From contig JBCBIY010000006.1 in assembly GCA_038523925.1 (NCBI GenBank), positions 62,001 to 126,000 on the forward strand: 64,000 nucleotides of DNA. The letters run 5' to 3'. This DNA comes from JBCBWG01 sp038523925 (GTDB lineage: Bacteria > Pseudomonadota > Alphaproteobacteria > Rhizobiales > Hyphomicrobiaceae). Position 1 is the stretch's first letter. Each line of letters opens with the position of its first letter. The notes beneath the pieces were generated by a model. It ran no database searches. It saw only the letters and a list, made by a program, of their open reading frames with translations, and was not told the DNA's origin. Shown here piece after piece: positions 53,270 to 62,411 of the stretch. The position numbers and the translations under genes were made by a program.

Positions 53270-53797
53270 ATGACGGAGCGACGTGGCAGCTACAGCTACG
53301 AGGACTTGTTGGCGTGCGGACGCGGTGAGCTCTTCGGACCGGGCAACGCGCAACTGCCGCTTCCGCCGATGTTGATGTTCGAACAGATCTCAGAGATCTC
53401 TGATGCTGGCGGCGCGCATGGCAAAGGCCTCGTCGTCGCGGAGTTTCCGATCGCCGGGAACCCGAACACCAATTGGTTCTTCAATTGCCACTTCGACGGC
53501 GATCCCGTCATGCCCGGGTGTCTTGGCCTCGATGCGCTTTGGCAGCTCACCGGGTTCTTTCTCGGGTGGCTTGGCCTGCCGGGAGCGGGCCGCGCGTCAG
53601 GTGTCGGCGAGGTCAAGTTCACGCGCGAGATCACACCGGACGTCAAACACATACAGTACGTGGTCGACATCAAGCGCGTGATTGCGCGGCGCCTGAAGCT
53701 TGCTGAAGCCGATGGCCGGTTGATCGCTGACGGTGAAACAATTTTTACGGCCGAGAACCTGCGTGTGCTGTTGAAGCAGCCCGACGCCGCCGCTTGA
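53270..53797 (+). CDS. fabA: 3-hydroxydecanoyl-ACP dehydratase/isomerase FabA
   Basis: 175 residues from the ATG at 53270, the usual MTERR..YEDLLACG start (GGGGATTGGA upstream). The catalytic pair is His74 in FNCHFDGDPVMPGCLGLDA and Asp88. It dehydrates beta-hydroxyacyl-ACP and isomerises trans-2- to cis-3-decenoyl-ACP, starting the anaerobic unsaturated fatty acid branch. First gene of fabA-fabB-fabI. Confidence 0.96.
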   Translation: MTERRGSYSYEDLLACGRGELFGPGNAQLPLPPMLMFEQISEISDAGGAHGKGLVVAEFPIAGNPNTNWFFNCHFDGDPVMPGCLGLDALWQLTGFFLGWLGLPGAGRASGVGEVKFTREITPDVKHIQYVVDIKRVIARRLKLAEADGRLIADGETIFTAENLRVLLKQPDAAA

Positions 53798-53926
53798 TCG
53801 GCCTGTGCTCTGGCAGCCATGCAGCAGCTTTAAAACATTGACGGTGCGGCGCTTCGAATACCAGTGTGCGGCCGCGGCGTGATCCCCTGGCGGACAGCCG
53901 CGCGAGCGGGATGAAAGGGCGAAGGA

Positions 53927-55156
53927 ATGCGACGTGTCGTCGTGACCGGGATGGGCGTGGTCTCGAATATCGGGAACTCGGTGCAGGAGGTAACAGCCTC
54001 GCTGCGTGAGGGCCGTTCCGGGATCAGCCATGCCGCCCGCTACGAGGAGCTCGGCTTCCGGTGCACCGTCCATGGCGCTCCAGATATCGACTGGGCCTCG
54101 CAAATCCCACGGAAGCCGAAGCGCTTTATGGAAGCCGGTGTCGGCTGGAACTACATCGCGATGGATCAGGCCATCGCCGATGCGGGCCTCGAAAAATCTG
54201 ACGTCTCCAATCCGCGCACCGGCATCATCGTCGGCGCCGGTGGGCCTTCCACGAAAGCGATCGTGTGGGCCGCAGACACAGCGCGCGAACGTGACCCCAA
54301 GAAGGTTGGGCCGTTCGAGGTCCCGAAGGGCATGTCGTCGGGCCCATCCGGCGTGCTCGCGACCAGCTTTGAGATCAAAGGCGTCAACTATTCGATTTCA
54401 TCGGCCTGTTCGACGTCAGCGCACTGCATTGGCAATGCGGCGGAACTCATCCAGTGGGGCAAGCAGGACGTCATCTTTGCCGGCGGTTGCGAGGAGCTAG
54501 ACTGGACGCTCTCGGTTCTGTTCGACGGCATGGGCGCGATGGCGTCGAAGAACAACCACGCGCCGGAGAAGGCGAGCCGGCCCTACGACAAAGACCGTGA
54601 CGGCTTCGTCATTGCAGGCGGCGCCGGTGTTGTCGTGCTGGAAGAACTCGAGCGGGCCAAGGCGCGCGGCGCCAAGATCTACGGCGAGATCGTCGGCTAC
54701 GGCGCGACCTCCGACGGTTTCGACATGGTCGCCCCGTCAGGCGAAGGCGCTGTCCGCTGCATGCAGCAGGCGCTGCTGGGCCTTGATGGCACCCCGATCG
54801 AACAGGTCGACTATATCAACCCGCACGCAACCGCGACGCCCGTTGGCGATGCCCGCGAAGTGACGGCGCTGCGCGAAGTGTTCGGCAACCGGATCCCGCT
54901 GATTTCGGCGACAAAGTCACTGACCGGCCATTCGCTCGGCGCGACGGGCGTTCAGGAAGCGATCTTCTCGCTCATCATGATGCGGGGCGGATTCGTTGCG
55001 CCGAGCATCAACGTCGACGAAATCGATCCCGAGTTCGCCGACATGCCGATTGTGACCAGCCTCAAAGACGACGTCAGCCTTAACTGTGTGATGTCGAACA
55101 GCTTCGGGTTTGGCGGCACCAATGCCAGTTTGGTGATGCGCAGATACGATGGTTAA
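53927..55156 (+). CDS. fabB: 3-oxoacyl-ACP synthase I FabB
   Basis: 409 residues. Condensing enzyme with Cys161 (SISSACSTSAHC) and the two active-site His in NPHATATPVGDA and SLTGHSLGATG, the Cys-His-His triad of KAS I/II. The sequence YEELGFRCTVHGAPDID and RRVVVTGMGVVSNIGNS match FabB (KAS I), which elongates the cis-unsaturated acyl chain from FabA. 129 bp after fabA. Confidence 0.95.
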   Translation: MRRVVVTGMGVVSNIGNSVQEVTASLREGRSGISHAARYEELGFRCTVHGAPDIDWASQIPRKPKRFMEAGVGWNYIAMDQAIADAGLEKSDVSNPRTGIIVGAGGPSTKAIVWAADTARERDPKKVGPFEVPKGMSSGPSGVLATSFEIKGVNYSISSACSTSAHCIGNAAELIQWGKQDVIFAGGCEELDWTLSVLFDGMGAMASKNNHAPEKASRPYDKDRDGFVIAGGAGVVVLEELERAKARGAKIYGEIVGYGATSDGFDMVAPSGEGAVRCMQQALLGLDGTPIEQVDYINPHATATPVGDAREVTALREVFGNRIPLISATKSLTGHSLGATGVQEAIFSLIMMRGGFVAPSINVDEIDPEFADMPIVTSLKDDVSLNCVMSNSFGFGGTNASLVMRRYDG

Positions 55157-55309
55157 TGCCGCAGTCTAGAGCTTCTGGCCAGCTCCTTGCTTTGCGGTCC
55201 GATCAATCGGACGGCCTTGCAGGGTAGATGCGGAATGGATGGATCTCAGACGCCGCGTGGATGGTTTGACACCCAGGCACGCGACTGCGCGAGCAACTCA
55301 GGTAGACCG

Positions 55310-56173
55310 ATGACAGACACGAGTACGGCGACCACTGGGCAGCTGATGAAGGGCAAGCGTGGGCTTGTTATGGGCGTAGCTAACGAGCGCTCGATCGCCT
55401 GGGGAATTGCCAAGACGCTCGCGGCGCACGGCGCAGATCTCGCCTTCACGTATCAAGGTGAAGCGTTCGGCCGCCGCGCCGTTCCGCTTGCCGAGTCCGT
55501 TGGCTCCGAGATCGTCGTGCCCTGTGACGTCGGCGATCTTGATAGCGTCGACAACGTGTTTTCCGAGATCAAGTCGAAGTGGGGTTCGCTCGATTTCATC
55601 GTGCACGCCCTCGCGTTCTCTGACCGCCGCGAGCTGCACGGCCGCTACGCCGACACGACGCGCGAAAACTTTACGAACACGATGGTCATCTCCTGCTTCT
55701 CGTTCACCGAGGTCGCCAAGCGTGCGGCAGAGTTGATGCCGGACGGCGGGTCGATGATCACGCTGACATACGGTGGCGCGACGCGCTGGGTGCCGTCTTA
55801 CAACGTCATGGGCGTTGCAAAGGCAGCGCTTGAAGCATCCGTCCGCTACCTCGCAGCCGACCTCGGCCGGGACGGCATTCGCGTCAACGCCGTCTCAGCC
55901 GGCCCGATGCGCACGCTCGCCGGCTCCGGCGTCTCGGATGCGCGCGTCATCTTCAATTTCCAGCGGGACCACTCGCCGCTGCGCCGCACGCCGACCCTCG
56001 ATGAAGTGGGCGGCGCCTCGCTTTATCTGCTGTCAGACCTCTCCGGCGCGGTCACGGGCGAAGTCCACTTCGTCGACTGCGGTTACAACACCGTCTCGAT
56101 GCCAAGCCTTGAACAGCTCAAGGCGATCGAGGAGGGCCCGGCCGCGGGCCCGGCGTCGGAAGCAGCCGAGTAG
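55310..56173 (+). CDS. fabI: Enoyl-ACP reductase (NADH) FabI
   Basis: 287 residues from the ATG at 55310 (AGG upstream). SDR-like FabI features: GLVMGVANERSIAWGIAKTL instead of a normal glycine loop, HALAFSDRRELHGRY, and the catalytic Tyr-x6-Lys in YNVMGVAKAALEASVRYLAADLG. Last reductive step of fatty acid elongation and the target of triclosan-type inhibitors. The upstream in-frame extension is not FabI-like. Completes the fabA-fabB-fabI cluster. Confidence 0.96.
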   Translation: MTDTSTATTGQLMKGKRGLVMGVANERSIAWGIAKTLAAHGADLAFTYQGEAFGRRAVPLAESVGSEIVVPCDVGDLDSVDNVFSEIKSKWGSLDFIVHALAFSDRRELHGRYADTTRENFTNTMVISCFSFTEVAKRAAELMPDGGSMITLTYGGATRWVPSYNVMGVAKAALEASVRYLAADLGRDGIRVNAVSAGPMRTLAGSGVSDARVIFNFQRDHSPLRRTPTLDEVGGASLYLLSDLSGAVTGEVHFVDCGYNTVSMPSLEQLKAIEEGPAAGPASEAAE

Positions 56174-56254
56174 CAAGCCGGCGGCAGGGAACGGGGTTTA
56201 AGCTGCACGCGGGTTGTCGGACGTGCAGCCCCGGATTGCGGCAGGGGGGCTGCC

Positions 56255-57124
56255 ATGATCGGCGTATTCGATTCCGGCATTGGCGGTCTCACCGTCCTGC
56301 GCGCGCTCGCCCATCGCTTTCCAGGCGAAGCGTTCCTCTACCTCGGCGACCACGCAAACGTGCCCTATGGCAATCGCGAAAGCGATGAGGTGCTGGCATT
56401 GACGCAGGCATCGGTAGCGCGCCTGTTTGAGTCCGGCTGCGCGCTCGTCCTGCTCGGCTGCAACACCGCGACCGCCGTTGCCGCGCGCCATATGCAGCAA
56501 GCGTGGCTTCCAGCGAGCGCATGGGCCGGGCGCGGCCATAACGTGCTCGGGATCGTCGCGCCGACCGTCGAAGTGGCGACGCAAACACCCTGGGCCGTGA
56601 CGACCCCGCAGTATCCGCAAAAGTTCAACGAGGAGACGATCGTCGTGTTTGCCACGGCGCGAACGGTTGCGTCGGGTGTCTATCCGGAAGAGATCGCAAA
56701 GCGCTGCCCGCGCATCCGCGTCGTCCAGATCGTCTGCCATGATCTCGTCGATGCGATTGAAGCGATGGGCGAAGATGGCGGCAGTGAAGCTGAGGCCGCG
56801 TGCGCGTCGATCGTTCGTCTCGCAGTCGATGAAGCGCATGCGGCCTGCAGCGGCCGCCCACCGGAACGCGCCATCCTTGGCTGCACGCACTTCCCGCTTG
56901 TCGAGCAACTGTTCGCAGACGCGATGCCGCGCACGCGTCTTCTCTCGCAGCCGCGGATCGTCGCCGACAGCCTCGACGACTATCTTGGCCGGCATGCCCG
57001 GTTCCGGTCGGCGCCTGAGGCTGACGGCGGCGTCAAGCTGCTAACTACGGGAGACGCGGCCGCAATCTCGGCGCAGGCGCGGTTGTTCTGGCCGGATGCA
57101 CCCGCGTTCAGCCGCGCGGACTGA
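56255..57124 (+). CDS. murI: Glutamate racemase
   Basis: 289 residues. Makes D-glutamate for peptidoglycan. N-terminal IGVFDSGIGGLTVLRAL, active-site Cys69 in LLGCNTATAVA and Cys210 in ILGCTHFPLVEQL. Typical length. The N-terminal region with an unusual ETIVVFATARTVASGVYPEEIAK insert-like stretch is slightly longer than in E. coli. Sits 81 bp after fabI, same strand. Confidence 0.93.
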   Translation: MIGVFDSGIGGLTVLRALAHRFPGEAFLYLGDHANVPYGNRESDEVLALTQASVARLFESGCALVLLGCNTATAVAARHMQQAWLPASAWAGRGHNVLGIVAPTVEVATQTPWAVTTPQYPQKFNEETIVVFATARTVASGVYPEEIAKRCPRIRVVQIVCHDLVDAIEAMGEDGGSEAEAACASIVRLAVDEAHAACSGRPPERAILGCTHFPLVEQLFADAMPRTRLLSQPRIVADSLDDYLGRHARFRSAPEADGGVKLLTTGDAAAISAQARLFWPDAPAFSRAD

Positions 57125-57129
57125 CGCGC

Positions 57130-57957
57130 TCAGCCCTCTGCCGTAGCGGCCGCTTCGTGGTGGCTGAGATCGGTGATCGTCGGCGCATCCCCGCTCAGCG
57201 GATTTGCCGGATCCCACGGCACGGTCATCGTCTGAAAGCGCGTCGACAACGCGTCATAGATCAGCAACCGGCCGGCGAGACTATCGCCGATGCCGAGGAT
57301 CTCCTTGATGACCTCGGTCGCCTGCAACGTGCCGACGACGCCGACGATGCTGCCAAGCACACCAACTTCCGCGCAGTTAAACGTCGTCTCCGCGCTCGGG
57401 GCTGACGGGAACAGGCATCGATAGGTCGGCAACGGCTTTCCGTCGGCGTCGCGCTCGAAGGGCTTGAAGGTCGAGACATACCCATCGAACGGGCCGACGG
57501 CCGCAAATACGAGCGGGCGGCGCGCGAGATGGCAGGCATCGGACACCAGATACCGCGTTGCGAAGTTGTCTGAGCCGTCGGCGACGATGTCGTACCGGCC
57601 AATGAGGTCGAGCGCGTTGTGCGCATCGATGCGGGTCGCGTGCGCCTCGACGTCCACGTGTGGGTTCAGCGCGCCGACCATGGCTTCAGCACTTTGCACC
57701 TTCGGCTCGCCGACGCGTGGGGTCGTGTGCAGCACTTGGCGTTGCAGGTTGGAGAGCGAGACGACATCGTCATCGACAATGCCAAGCGTGCCAACACCGG
57801 CTGCTGCGAGATACATCGCGAGCGGCGATCCAAGCCCGCCTGCGCCGATCAGAAGCACGCGCGCATCCTTCAAGCGTTGCTGACCCGCGCCGCCGACCTC
57901 GCGCAAAACGAGATGCCGCTGGTAACGCGCGATTTCGCTATCGGTGAGCTTGGCCAT
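57130..57957 (-). CDS. MoeB/ThiF/HesA-family adenylyltransferase, lacking most zinc cysteines
   Basis: 275 residues from the ATG at 57957 (MAKLTDSEIARYQRHLVLREVG). E1-like fold: VLLIGAGGLGSPLAMYLAAAG (Walker-like), DGSDNFATRYLVSDAC, and Cys195 in TTFNCAEVGVLGSIVGVVG. It should adenylate the C-terminus of a MoaD- or ThiS-like sulfur carrier. In E. coli MoeB zinc is held by CYRC and CEVC motifs; here the first reads PTYRC (one Cys) and the second ANPLSG (none), so the zinc site appears lost. Partner protein not in window. Downstream of pyrD on the same strand. Confidence 0.88.
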   Translation of the reverse strand: MAKLTDSEIARYQRHLVLREVGGAGQQRLKDARVLLIGAGGLGSPLAMYLAAAGVGTLGIVDDDVVSLSNLQRQVLHTTPRVGEPKVQSAEAMVGALNPHVDVEAHATRIDAHNALDLIGRYDIVADGSDNFATRYLVSDACHLARRPLVFAAVGPFDGYVSTFKPFERDADGKPLPTYRCLFPSAPSAETTFNCAEVGVLGSIVGVVGTLQATEVIKEILGIGDSLAGRLLIYDALSTRFQTMTVPWDPANPLSGDAPTITDLSHHEAAATAEG

Positions 57958-58006
57958 AGACCTTACGTAGCCCCGGTTGGTTGGCGGCAAAAGGGCGTGC
58001 GGCGGC

Positions 58007-59119
58007 TTAAGGCGCGAGCGACCGCTCAGCCCAGGCATCCGCCGCGGTACCGGTCAGCGATCTGACGTGCGCGGCATCTGCAGCAATCGTCGCGCGCACG
58101 AGCGCCGATTTGATCGAGAGCAGCAGCGGCGGGCCTTGAAAAACGAGGCCGGTGTAGAGCTGGATCGCAGTCGCGCCGGCCCGCATTTTTTCAACCGCGC
58201 GTTCCCCGGAATCGATCCCGCCAATGCCGATGAGCGGAATGCACCCGCCCGTCAGCCGGTAGACGCGCGCGAGCATGATCGTGGCGCGGTCAAACAAGGG
58301 CCCGCCTGAGAGCCCGCCCTGCTCGGAGATGAGCGCCGTGCGCGATGCAAGATCACTCGGCCGGGCGAGCGTCGTGTTGGAGACTGCGACCGCGTCGACG
58401 CCGCTGGCGGCAATCCGCTCGACCACCGGCGCGAGGTCGTCTTCGGCAATGTCAGGCGCAAGTTTGATGGCGATCGGAACGCGCCGGCCGCCATTTGCCG
58501 CCGCTGCATCGCGCGCGTCGATCACGCGGCCGAGCAGATCGGCGACCTGGTCCGGCGCCTGCAGGTCGCGGAGGCCCGGCGTGTTCGGCGAAGAGACGTT
58601 GACCATGAAGTAGCCGGCGACCTCTGCGAAGCGCTCCACGCCCGCGACGTAATCAGCCGCTTTGTCTTGAGTGTCTTTGTTCGCGCCGAGATTGACGCCG
58701 ACCAGGCCTTGTCCGGTGCGCGCGCGCAGCCGGGCATAGCCCGCATCATGACCGCCGTTGTTAAAGCCCAGGCGATTGATGACTGCGCCGTCCTTTGCGA
58801 GGCGGAAGATGCGCGGCTTCGGATTGCCGTCCTGCGGCTTCGGCGTCAGCGTCCCGACTTCCGTGAAGCCGAAGCCAAGGCTTAACATTGCGTCCGGGAC
58901 CCGCGCATCCTTGTCGAATCCCGCCGCAACACCGATCGGGTTCGCGACGTCCACGCCAAACAGTTTGGTCGCGAGGCGGGGATCGTCGCGCCTGTCGCTC
59001 TTCACGATCAGGCCGTGGCGCTGGCTCCGTTCAAGTGCCGCCAGTGTAAGGTCGTGCGCGCGCTCCGGGTTGAGGCGGCGGAGAAGCGGCTGGCTGAACG
59101 CAAAGGCCGTCGAACTCAT
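58007..59119 (-). CDS. pyrD: Dihydroorotate dehydrogenase (quinone), class 2
   Basis: 370 residues. Fourth step of UMP synthesis at the inner membrane, passing electrons to quinone. Class 2 traits: N-terminal amphipathic segment (QPLLRRLNPERAHDLTLAALERSQ), NPIGVAAGFDKDARVPDAML, VGTLTPKPQDGNPKPRIFRL, YFMVNVSSPNTPGLRDLQ with the catalytic Ser, and IGIGGIDSGERAVEKMRAGAT. Its ATG overlaps the stop of the DUF952 gene (ATGA), so the two are coupled. Confidence 0.95.
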   Translation of the reverse strand: MSSTAFAFSQPLLRRLNPERAHDLTLAALERSQRHGLIVKSDRRDDPRLATKLFGVDVANPIGVAAGFDKDARVPDAMLSLGFGFTEVGTLTPKPQDGNPKPRIFRLAKDGAVINRLGFNNGGHDAGYARLRARTGQGLVGVNLGANKDTQDKAADYVAGVERFAEVAGYFMVNVSSPNTPGLRDLQAPDQVADLLGRVIDARDAAAANGGRRVPIAIKLAPDIAEDDLAPVVERIAASGVDAVAVSNTTLARPSDLASRTALISEQGGLSGGPLFDRATIMLARVYRLTGGCIPLIGIGGIDSGERAVEKMRAGATAIQLYTGLVFQGPPLLLSIKSALVRATIAADAAHVRSLTGTAADAWAERSLAP

Positions 59120-59511
59120 GTGCCAGCCATTGCCTCGAGGTTATCCGGCAGGACCGGCACGCCATCATCACCGAGTGGCAATGGGACAGGCTTGCTCGCT
59201 GCCCGCACCGGCAATGGCCCATAGAGATGCGGAAATAGGGCGCCGCCACGCGACGGCTCCCACCTGAGCGGCGCGCCGAGCGCATCGGCGTCGACGGCGA
59301 GCAACAGCAGGCCGTCTTCGCCCCGGAAGTGCTTCGCGGCGGTTTGGGGAAGCTGCTCTGCGGTTGAGAAATGGATGAAGCCGTCGCGCACATCGTCAGG
59401 CGAACCGGCAAACGCGCCGGCGTCTTGGGCAACACGCCACTCATCGGCGCGGCAGATCTTGTAAATGGTCTGCCCTGCGGCTGTCGGAAGCTGGTCGATC
59501 ATCATCATCAT
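59116..59511 (-). CDS. DUF952 domain-containing protein
   Basis: 131 residues. DUF952 signature: IYKICRADEWRVAQDAGAFAGSPDDVRDGFIHFSTAEQLPQTAAKHFRGEDGLLLLAVDADALGAPLRWEPSRGGALFPHLYGPL. The family is a small ADP-ribosyltransferase-like fold of unknown function, often paired with pyrD in alphaproteobacteria as here (4-bp overlap). Four Met at the start leave the exact initiation codon open. Confidence 0.9.
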   Translation of the reverse strand: MMMMIDQLPTAAGQTIYKICRADEWRVAQDAGAFAGSPDDVRDGFIHFSTAEQLPQTAAKHFRGEDGLLLLAVDADALGAPLRWEPSRGGALFPHLYGPLPVRAASKPVPLPLGDDGVPVLPDNLEAMAGT

Positions 59512-59693
59512 TCGCTAGATCTCCGGGGCTTGCACCACGAAATCGCGGCCATTGGCAAGCGGGGCGCGCGATCTCCGCGGCGTGCGGGCGTTGGGCTCCA
59601 ACGCGATAACCTTGGCACGGTTCACGCGATCGGCCAGCATGCTGCACGAAAAACAACAAACGCGCGGGACATCCCGCCGGAGGGAGAGAACGC

Positions 59694-60782
59694 ATGGTCA
59701 AAGTTTCAGCAGATGGACTCGCGGCGCTGGTCGCGGACATTTTTGTGGCGGCCGGGTGCTCAGAAGCGGAAGGCGTGCGGATCGGCCGCTCGCTCGTTGG
59801 CGCCAACCTCGCGGGTCACGACAGCCACGGCGTCGTGCGCGTGCCGCGCTACCTGCTTTGGAAGGGCGAGGGGACCATCTTCGCAGACCGCGATGTCACG
59901 CGCGTCGTTGATACGCCGGTCATCTCCGTTCTTGATGGAAACTACGGGTTTGGGCAGACAATTGCGCCGATCGCGGTCGCCGACGGGATCGCCAAGTGCA
60001 AGACGGGCGGGCTCTCGTGCGTCGCGCTGCGCAACGTCGGGCATGTCGGCCGGGTCGGTGAATGGGCGGAGGAGGCGGCAGCAGAAGGCCTCGTCTCAAT
60101 CCACCACGTGAATGCGCCTGCGAGCCTGCTGGTCGCGCCGTTCGGCGGGATCGATCGCCGCTTCTCGACGGCGCCCTACGCGGTCGGCGTGCCGCGGCCC
60201 GACGGCGACCACATCATCTTGGACTTCGCAACCTCAGTCGTCGCCGAAGGTAAGGTGCTCGTCGCGAGCCAGGGCGGCAAGCCGCTCCCCGATCATGCGC
60301 TCGTCAGCAAGGATGGCGAGATTGGCGGCGACCCGCACTTTCTCTACGGCGACTATGCCGGCGACGGCGCGCGCGATCCCGCAAACGGCGAAGGTGCTAT
60401 CCGCGCGATGGGCGACCACAAGGGGTCCGGTCTTGCGTTCATGGTCGAAATCCTCGGCGGGTCGCTCACGGGTGTCGGCGCGCCGATCGAGAAGCGGCAT
60501 TGGACCAACGGCATGCTGTCGATCTACATCGACCCGAACGTGCTTGACCCTGATGGCTTTTTCCCAGCCGACATCACGCGGTATCTGAAACTCTTTAAGA
60601 GCGCGCGGCCGATCGATCCCGAGGGCGAAGTGCTCTACCCCGGCGAACCCGAGCGCCAGCGCCGCGCCGAGCGGACGGCCAACGGCGTCCCGCTGCCGGA
60701 GGAGACGTGGGCCTCGATCCGGACTGCGGCGTTGGGCGAGGGTCTTGCCGCCGAGCGCATCGATTCAATCATCGTCGGCTAG
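59694..60782 (+). CDS. Malate/L-lactate dehydrogenase-family oxidoreductase (Ldh2)
   Basis: 362 residues, NAD(P)-dependent enzyme of the Ldh2/YlbC/AllD family, whose fold is unrelated to Rossmann LDH. Recognisable blocks: SLVGANLAGHDSHGVVRVPRY, ISVLDGNYGFGQTIAPIAV, LRNVGHVGRVGEWAEEAAAEGLVSIHHVN, FSTAPYAVGVPRPDGDHIILDFATS, and GDHKGSGLAFMVEILGGSLTG. Substrates in the family are 2-oxo acids such as malate, ureidoglycolate or delta1-piperideine-2-carboxylate. It overlaps the convergent nucleotidyltransferase gene by 18 bp. Confidence 0.9.
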   Translation: MVKVSADGLAALVADIFVAAGCSEAEGVRIGRSLVGANLAGHDSHGVVRVPRYLLWKGEGTIFADRDVTRVVDTPVISVLDGNYGFGQTIAPIAVADGIAKCKTGGLSCVALRNVGHVGRVGEWAEEAAAEGLVSIHHVNAPASLLVAPFGGIDRRFSTAPYAVGVPRPDGDHIILDFATSVVAEGKVLVASQGGKPLPDHALVSKDGEIGGDPHFLYGDYAGDGARDPANGEGAIRAMGDHKGSGLAFMVEILGGSLTGVGAPIEKRHWTNGMLSIYIDPNVLDPDGFFPADITRYLKLFKSARPIDPEGEVLYPGEPERQRRAERTANGVPLPEETWASIRTAALGEGLAAERIDSIIVG

Positions 60783-61397
60783 GCCTTGTGTCTGACGCCA
60801 TGCCGCGAGGTCTGCAGGTGTGTCGATGTCGGCGAAGGCGGCGTCGTCGCTGACGTCAACGGTGACAATCGCATCGCGGCGCGCTTGGACGAGCGGCCTT
60901 GCGCCCGTGTCGCCTGTGAGCGCTGCAAGGTGCGGCCGATCGGAGGCCGGCCAGATAATGGGCGTTCCGATCCGTCCCGATGGCCCGCGCGGTGCAACGA
61001 TGGCGTTGCCCGCGCGCGCGACAAAGGCTGTGGCAAGCGCTGCGATCGATCTGGCGGTGAGGTTTGGCATGTCGGCCTGCGCAATGAGCACGGCGCGCGC
61101 GTCATCCTCGATTGACCGCAGTCCGGTCCGGATTGAACTCGCAATCCCTTCGTCAGCGTCTGCGTTGACGGCAAACAAAACTGGCAGGCCCGCCAGCGCG
61201 GCGCGCACGTCGTCGGCCCCCGGCCGGACGACCACGACAAGCGGAGCGAGCGCCTGAGTTGATATCAGCGCCTCGGCCGAGCGGCGGATGAGCGGTGCGC
61301 CGTCGATCTCGCTCAGGAGTTTGTTGGCCGCACCAAACCGGCGAGATGCGCCGGCGGCCAGCAAAATTCCGGCAATCCTGACAGGGGCTGAGGTCAT
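60765..61397 (-). CDS. MobA/MocA-like nucleotidyltransferase (molybdenum cofactor cytidylyltransferase-like)
   Basis: 210 residues from the ATG at 61397. The NTP-transferase start AGILLAAGASRRFGAANKLLSEIDGAPLIRRS (LAAGxSxRxGxxK) and IAQADMPNLTARSIAALATAF are those of the MocA/MobA-like family that adds CMP or GMP to molybdopterin. With the XdhC protein nearby on the same strand it probably matures a xanthine-dehydrogenase or CO-dehydrogenase-type enzyme located outside the window. MobA-type specificity cannot be excluded. Confidence 0.87.
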   Translation of the reverse strand: MTSAPVRIAGILLAAGASRRFGAANKLLSEIDGAPLIRRSAEALISTQALAPLVVVVRPGADDVRAALAGLPVLFAVNADADEGIASSIRTGLRSIEDDARAVLIAQADMPNLTARSIAALATAFVARAGNAIVAPRGPSGRIGTPIIWPASDRPHLAALTGDTGARPLVQARRDAIVTVDVSDDAAFADIDTPADLAAWRQTQGLADDD

Positions 61398-61443
61398 CGG
61401 CCAAGCGTGACCGGCGAAGAGCTGTTGCGCAACCGGTTCGCCG

Positions 61444-62262
61444 TTAGCAGCTATTCGTGTAGCGCTGCTCTTCCAGGTACGGTTCGATGTTGCGCGGGAG
61501 CTCCACGCTGAACCAGCCAAAGTCTTTGCGGCTGAAATAGCCGTGCTGCGTTAGGTCTGCGAGCGCGGCTGCGACGCCAGGGTGGGGATCGCTCCAGTGG
61601 ATCGGCTTGATTTCGCCATTGCCGCCGGCTTCGCGGACATAGGCGAGATACGGTGCCTTGAGCGGACTGCGATGCGGAAGCAGGGCGTCGAGGTAGGCTG
61701 AGCGCATGGTCTTGAACGCGCGGCGGGCTTCGAAGTAGCCGCGCAGAGAGGTTGCGAGCTGGGCGCGTTTGTCCCTGCTGCAAAGCTGCTTGCGGTCGCG
61801 CGCCATGCTGCAGGCGAGAAACCCGCCCGCATCGACGATGTTGAGCAGCAGCGATGGCCTGACATAGGCGCCCGTGCGGACGGCGTCTCGCAGACCGCTC
61901 GTAATGATGTTGAGCGACTGGCCGGCGCCGCACATCTGCAGCGTCTTGCGATCCGATTGCTGAAGCTTGCCGGCCCGCGTCGGCAGGTCGAGCAGGATGC
62001 GCGCGTAAAGGCCGCTCTCCGCGCGCCGGGTCTCATCCTCGAGGAAGGCTGTGACGATAGGTGCGGGGCTAAGCGCGGCGATCGCCAAGTATCCGCCGGT
62101 CACCATCAGCATGAGCGCGGCGACAGCGGCCACGTAGAACGTCGTCTTCGATCGCGCCTGCTTGCGCCGGTTTGCGGCGCGCACGCGCGCGGCATGGGCG
62201 GCACCCGCTGTTTGGCCCGCAGTGGCTGCCGTATTTGGGCGGCTCGCTCGTTGCTGTGACAT
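61444..62262 (-). CDS. Hypothetical single-pass membrane protein
   Basis: 272 residues, no family recognised. A basic, Ala/Arg-rich cytoplasmic start (1-40) precedes one transmembrane helix (about 41-64, TTFYVAAVAALMLMVTGGYLAIAAL). The periplasmic domain has four Cys (including LQMCGAGQSLN and LACSMARDRKQLC) that may form disulfides, and ends EPYLEEQRYTNSC. Possible TTG start 6 nt upstream of the ATG, with AGGGGAGGG before both. It lies between the MocA-like and XdhC genes on the same strand, with gaps of 46 and 149 bp. Confidence 0.7.
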   Translation of the reverse strand: MSQQRASRPNTAATAGQTAGAAHAARVRAANRRKQARSKTTFYVAAVAALMLMVTGGYLAIAALSPAPIVTAFLEDETRRAESGLYARILLDLPTRAGKLQQSDRKTLQMCGAGQSLNIITSGLRDAVRTGAYVRPSLLLNIVDAGGFLACSMARDRKQLCSRDKRAQLATSLRGYFEARRAFKTMRSAYLDALLPHRSPLKAPYLAYVREAGGNGEIKPIHWSDPHPGVAAALADLTQHGYFSRKDFGWFSVELPRNIEPYLEEQRYTNSC

Positions 62263-62411
62263 CGACAACGGCCCTCCCCTAAGCTGACTGCCGCGTGCGG
62301 AGCGGTGACCACCGCCCGCTCGTGCGAACGCTTAAAGGTAGCCGAACGGCGTCAGCAGACCGTTAAGGCTCTGCCATCAACTGCGTGCAAATCGCCGGAA
62401 AATCGGGGTTT

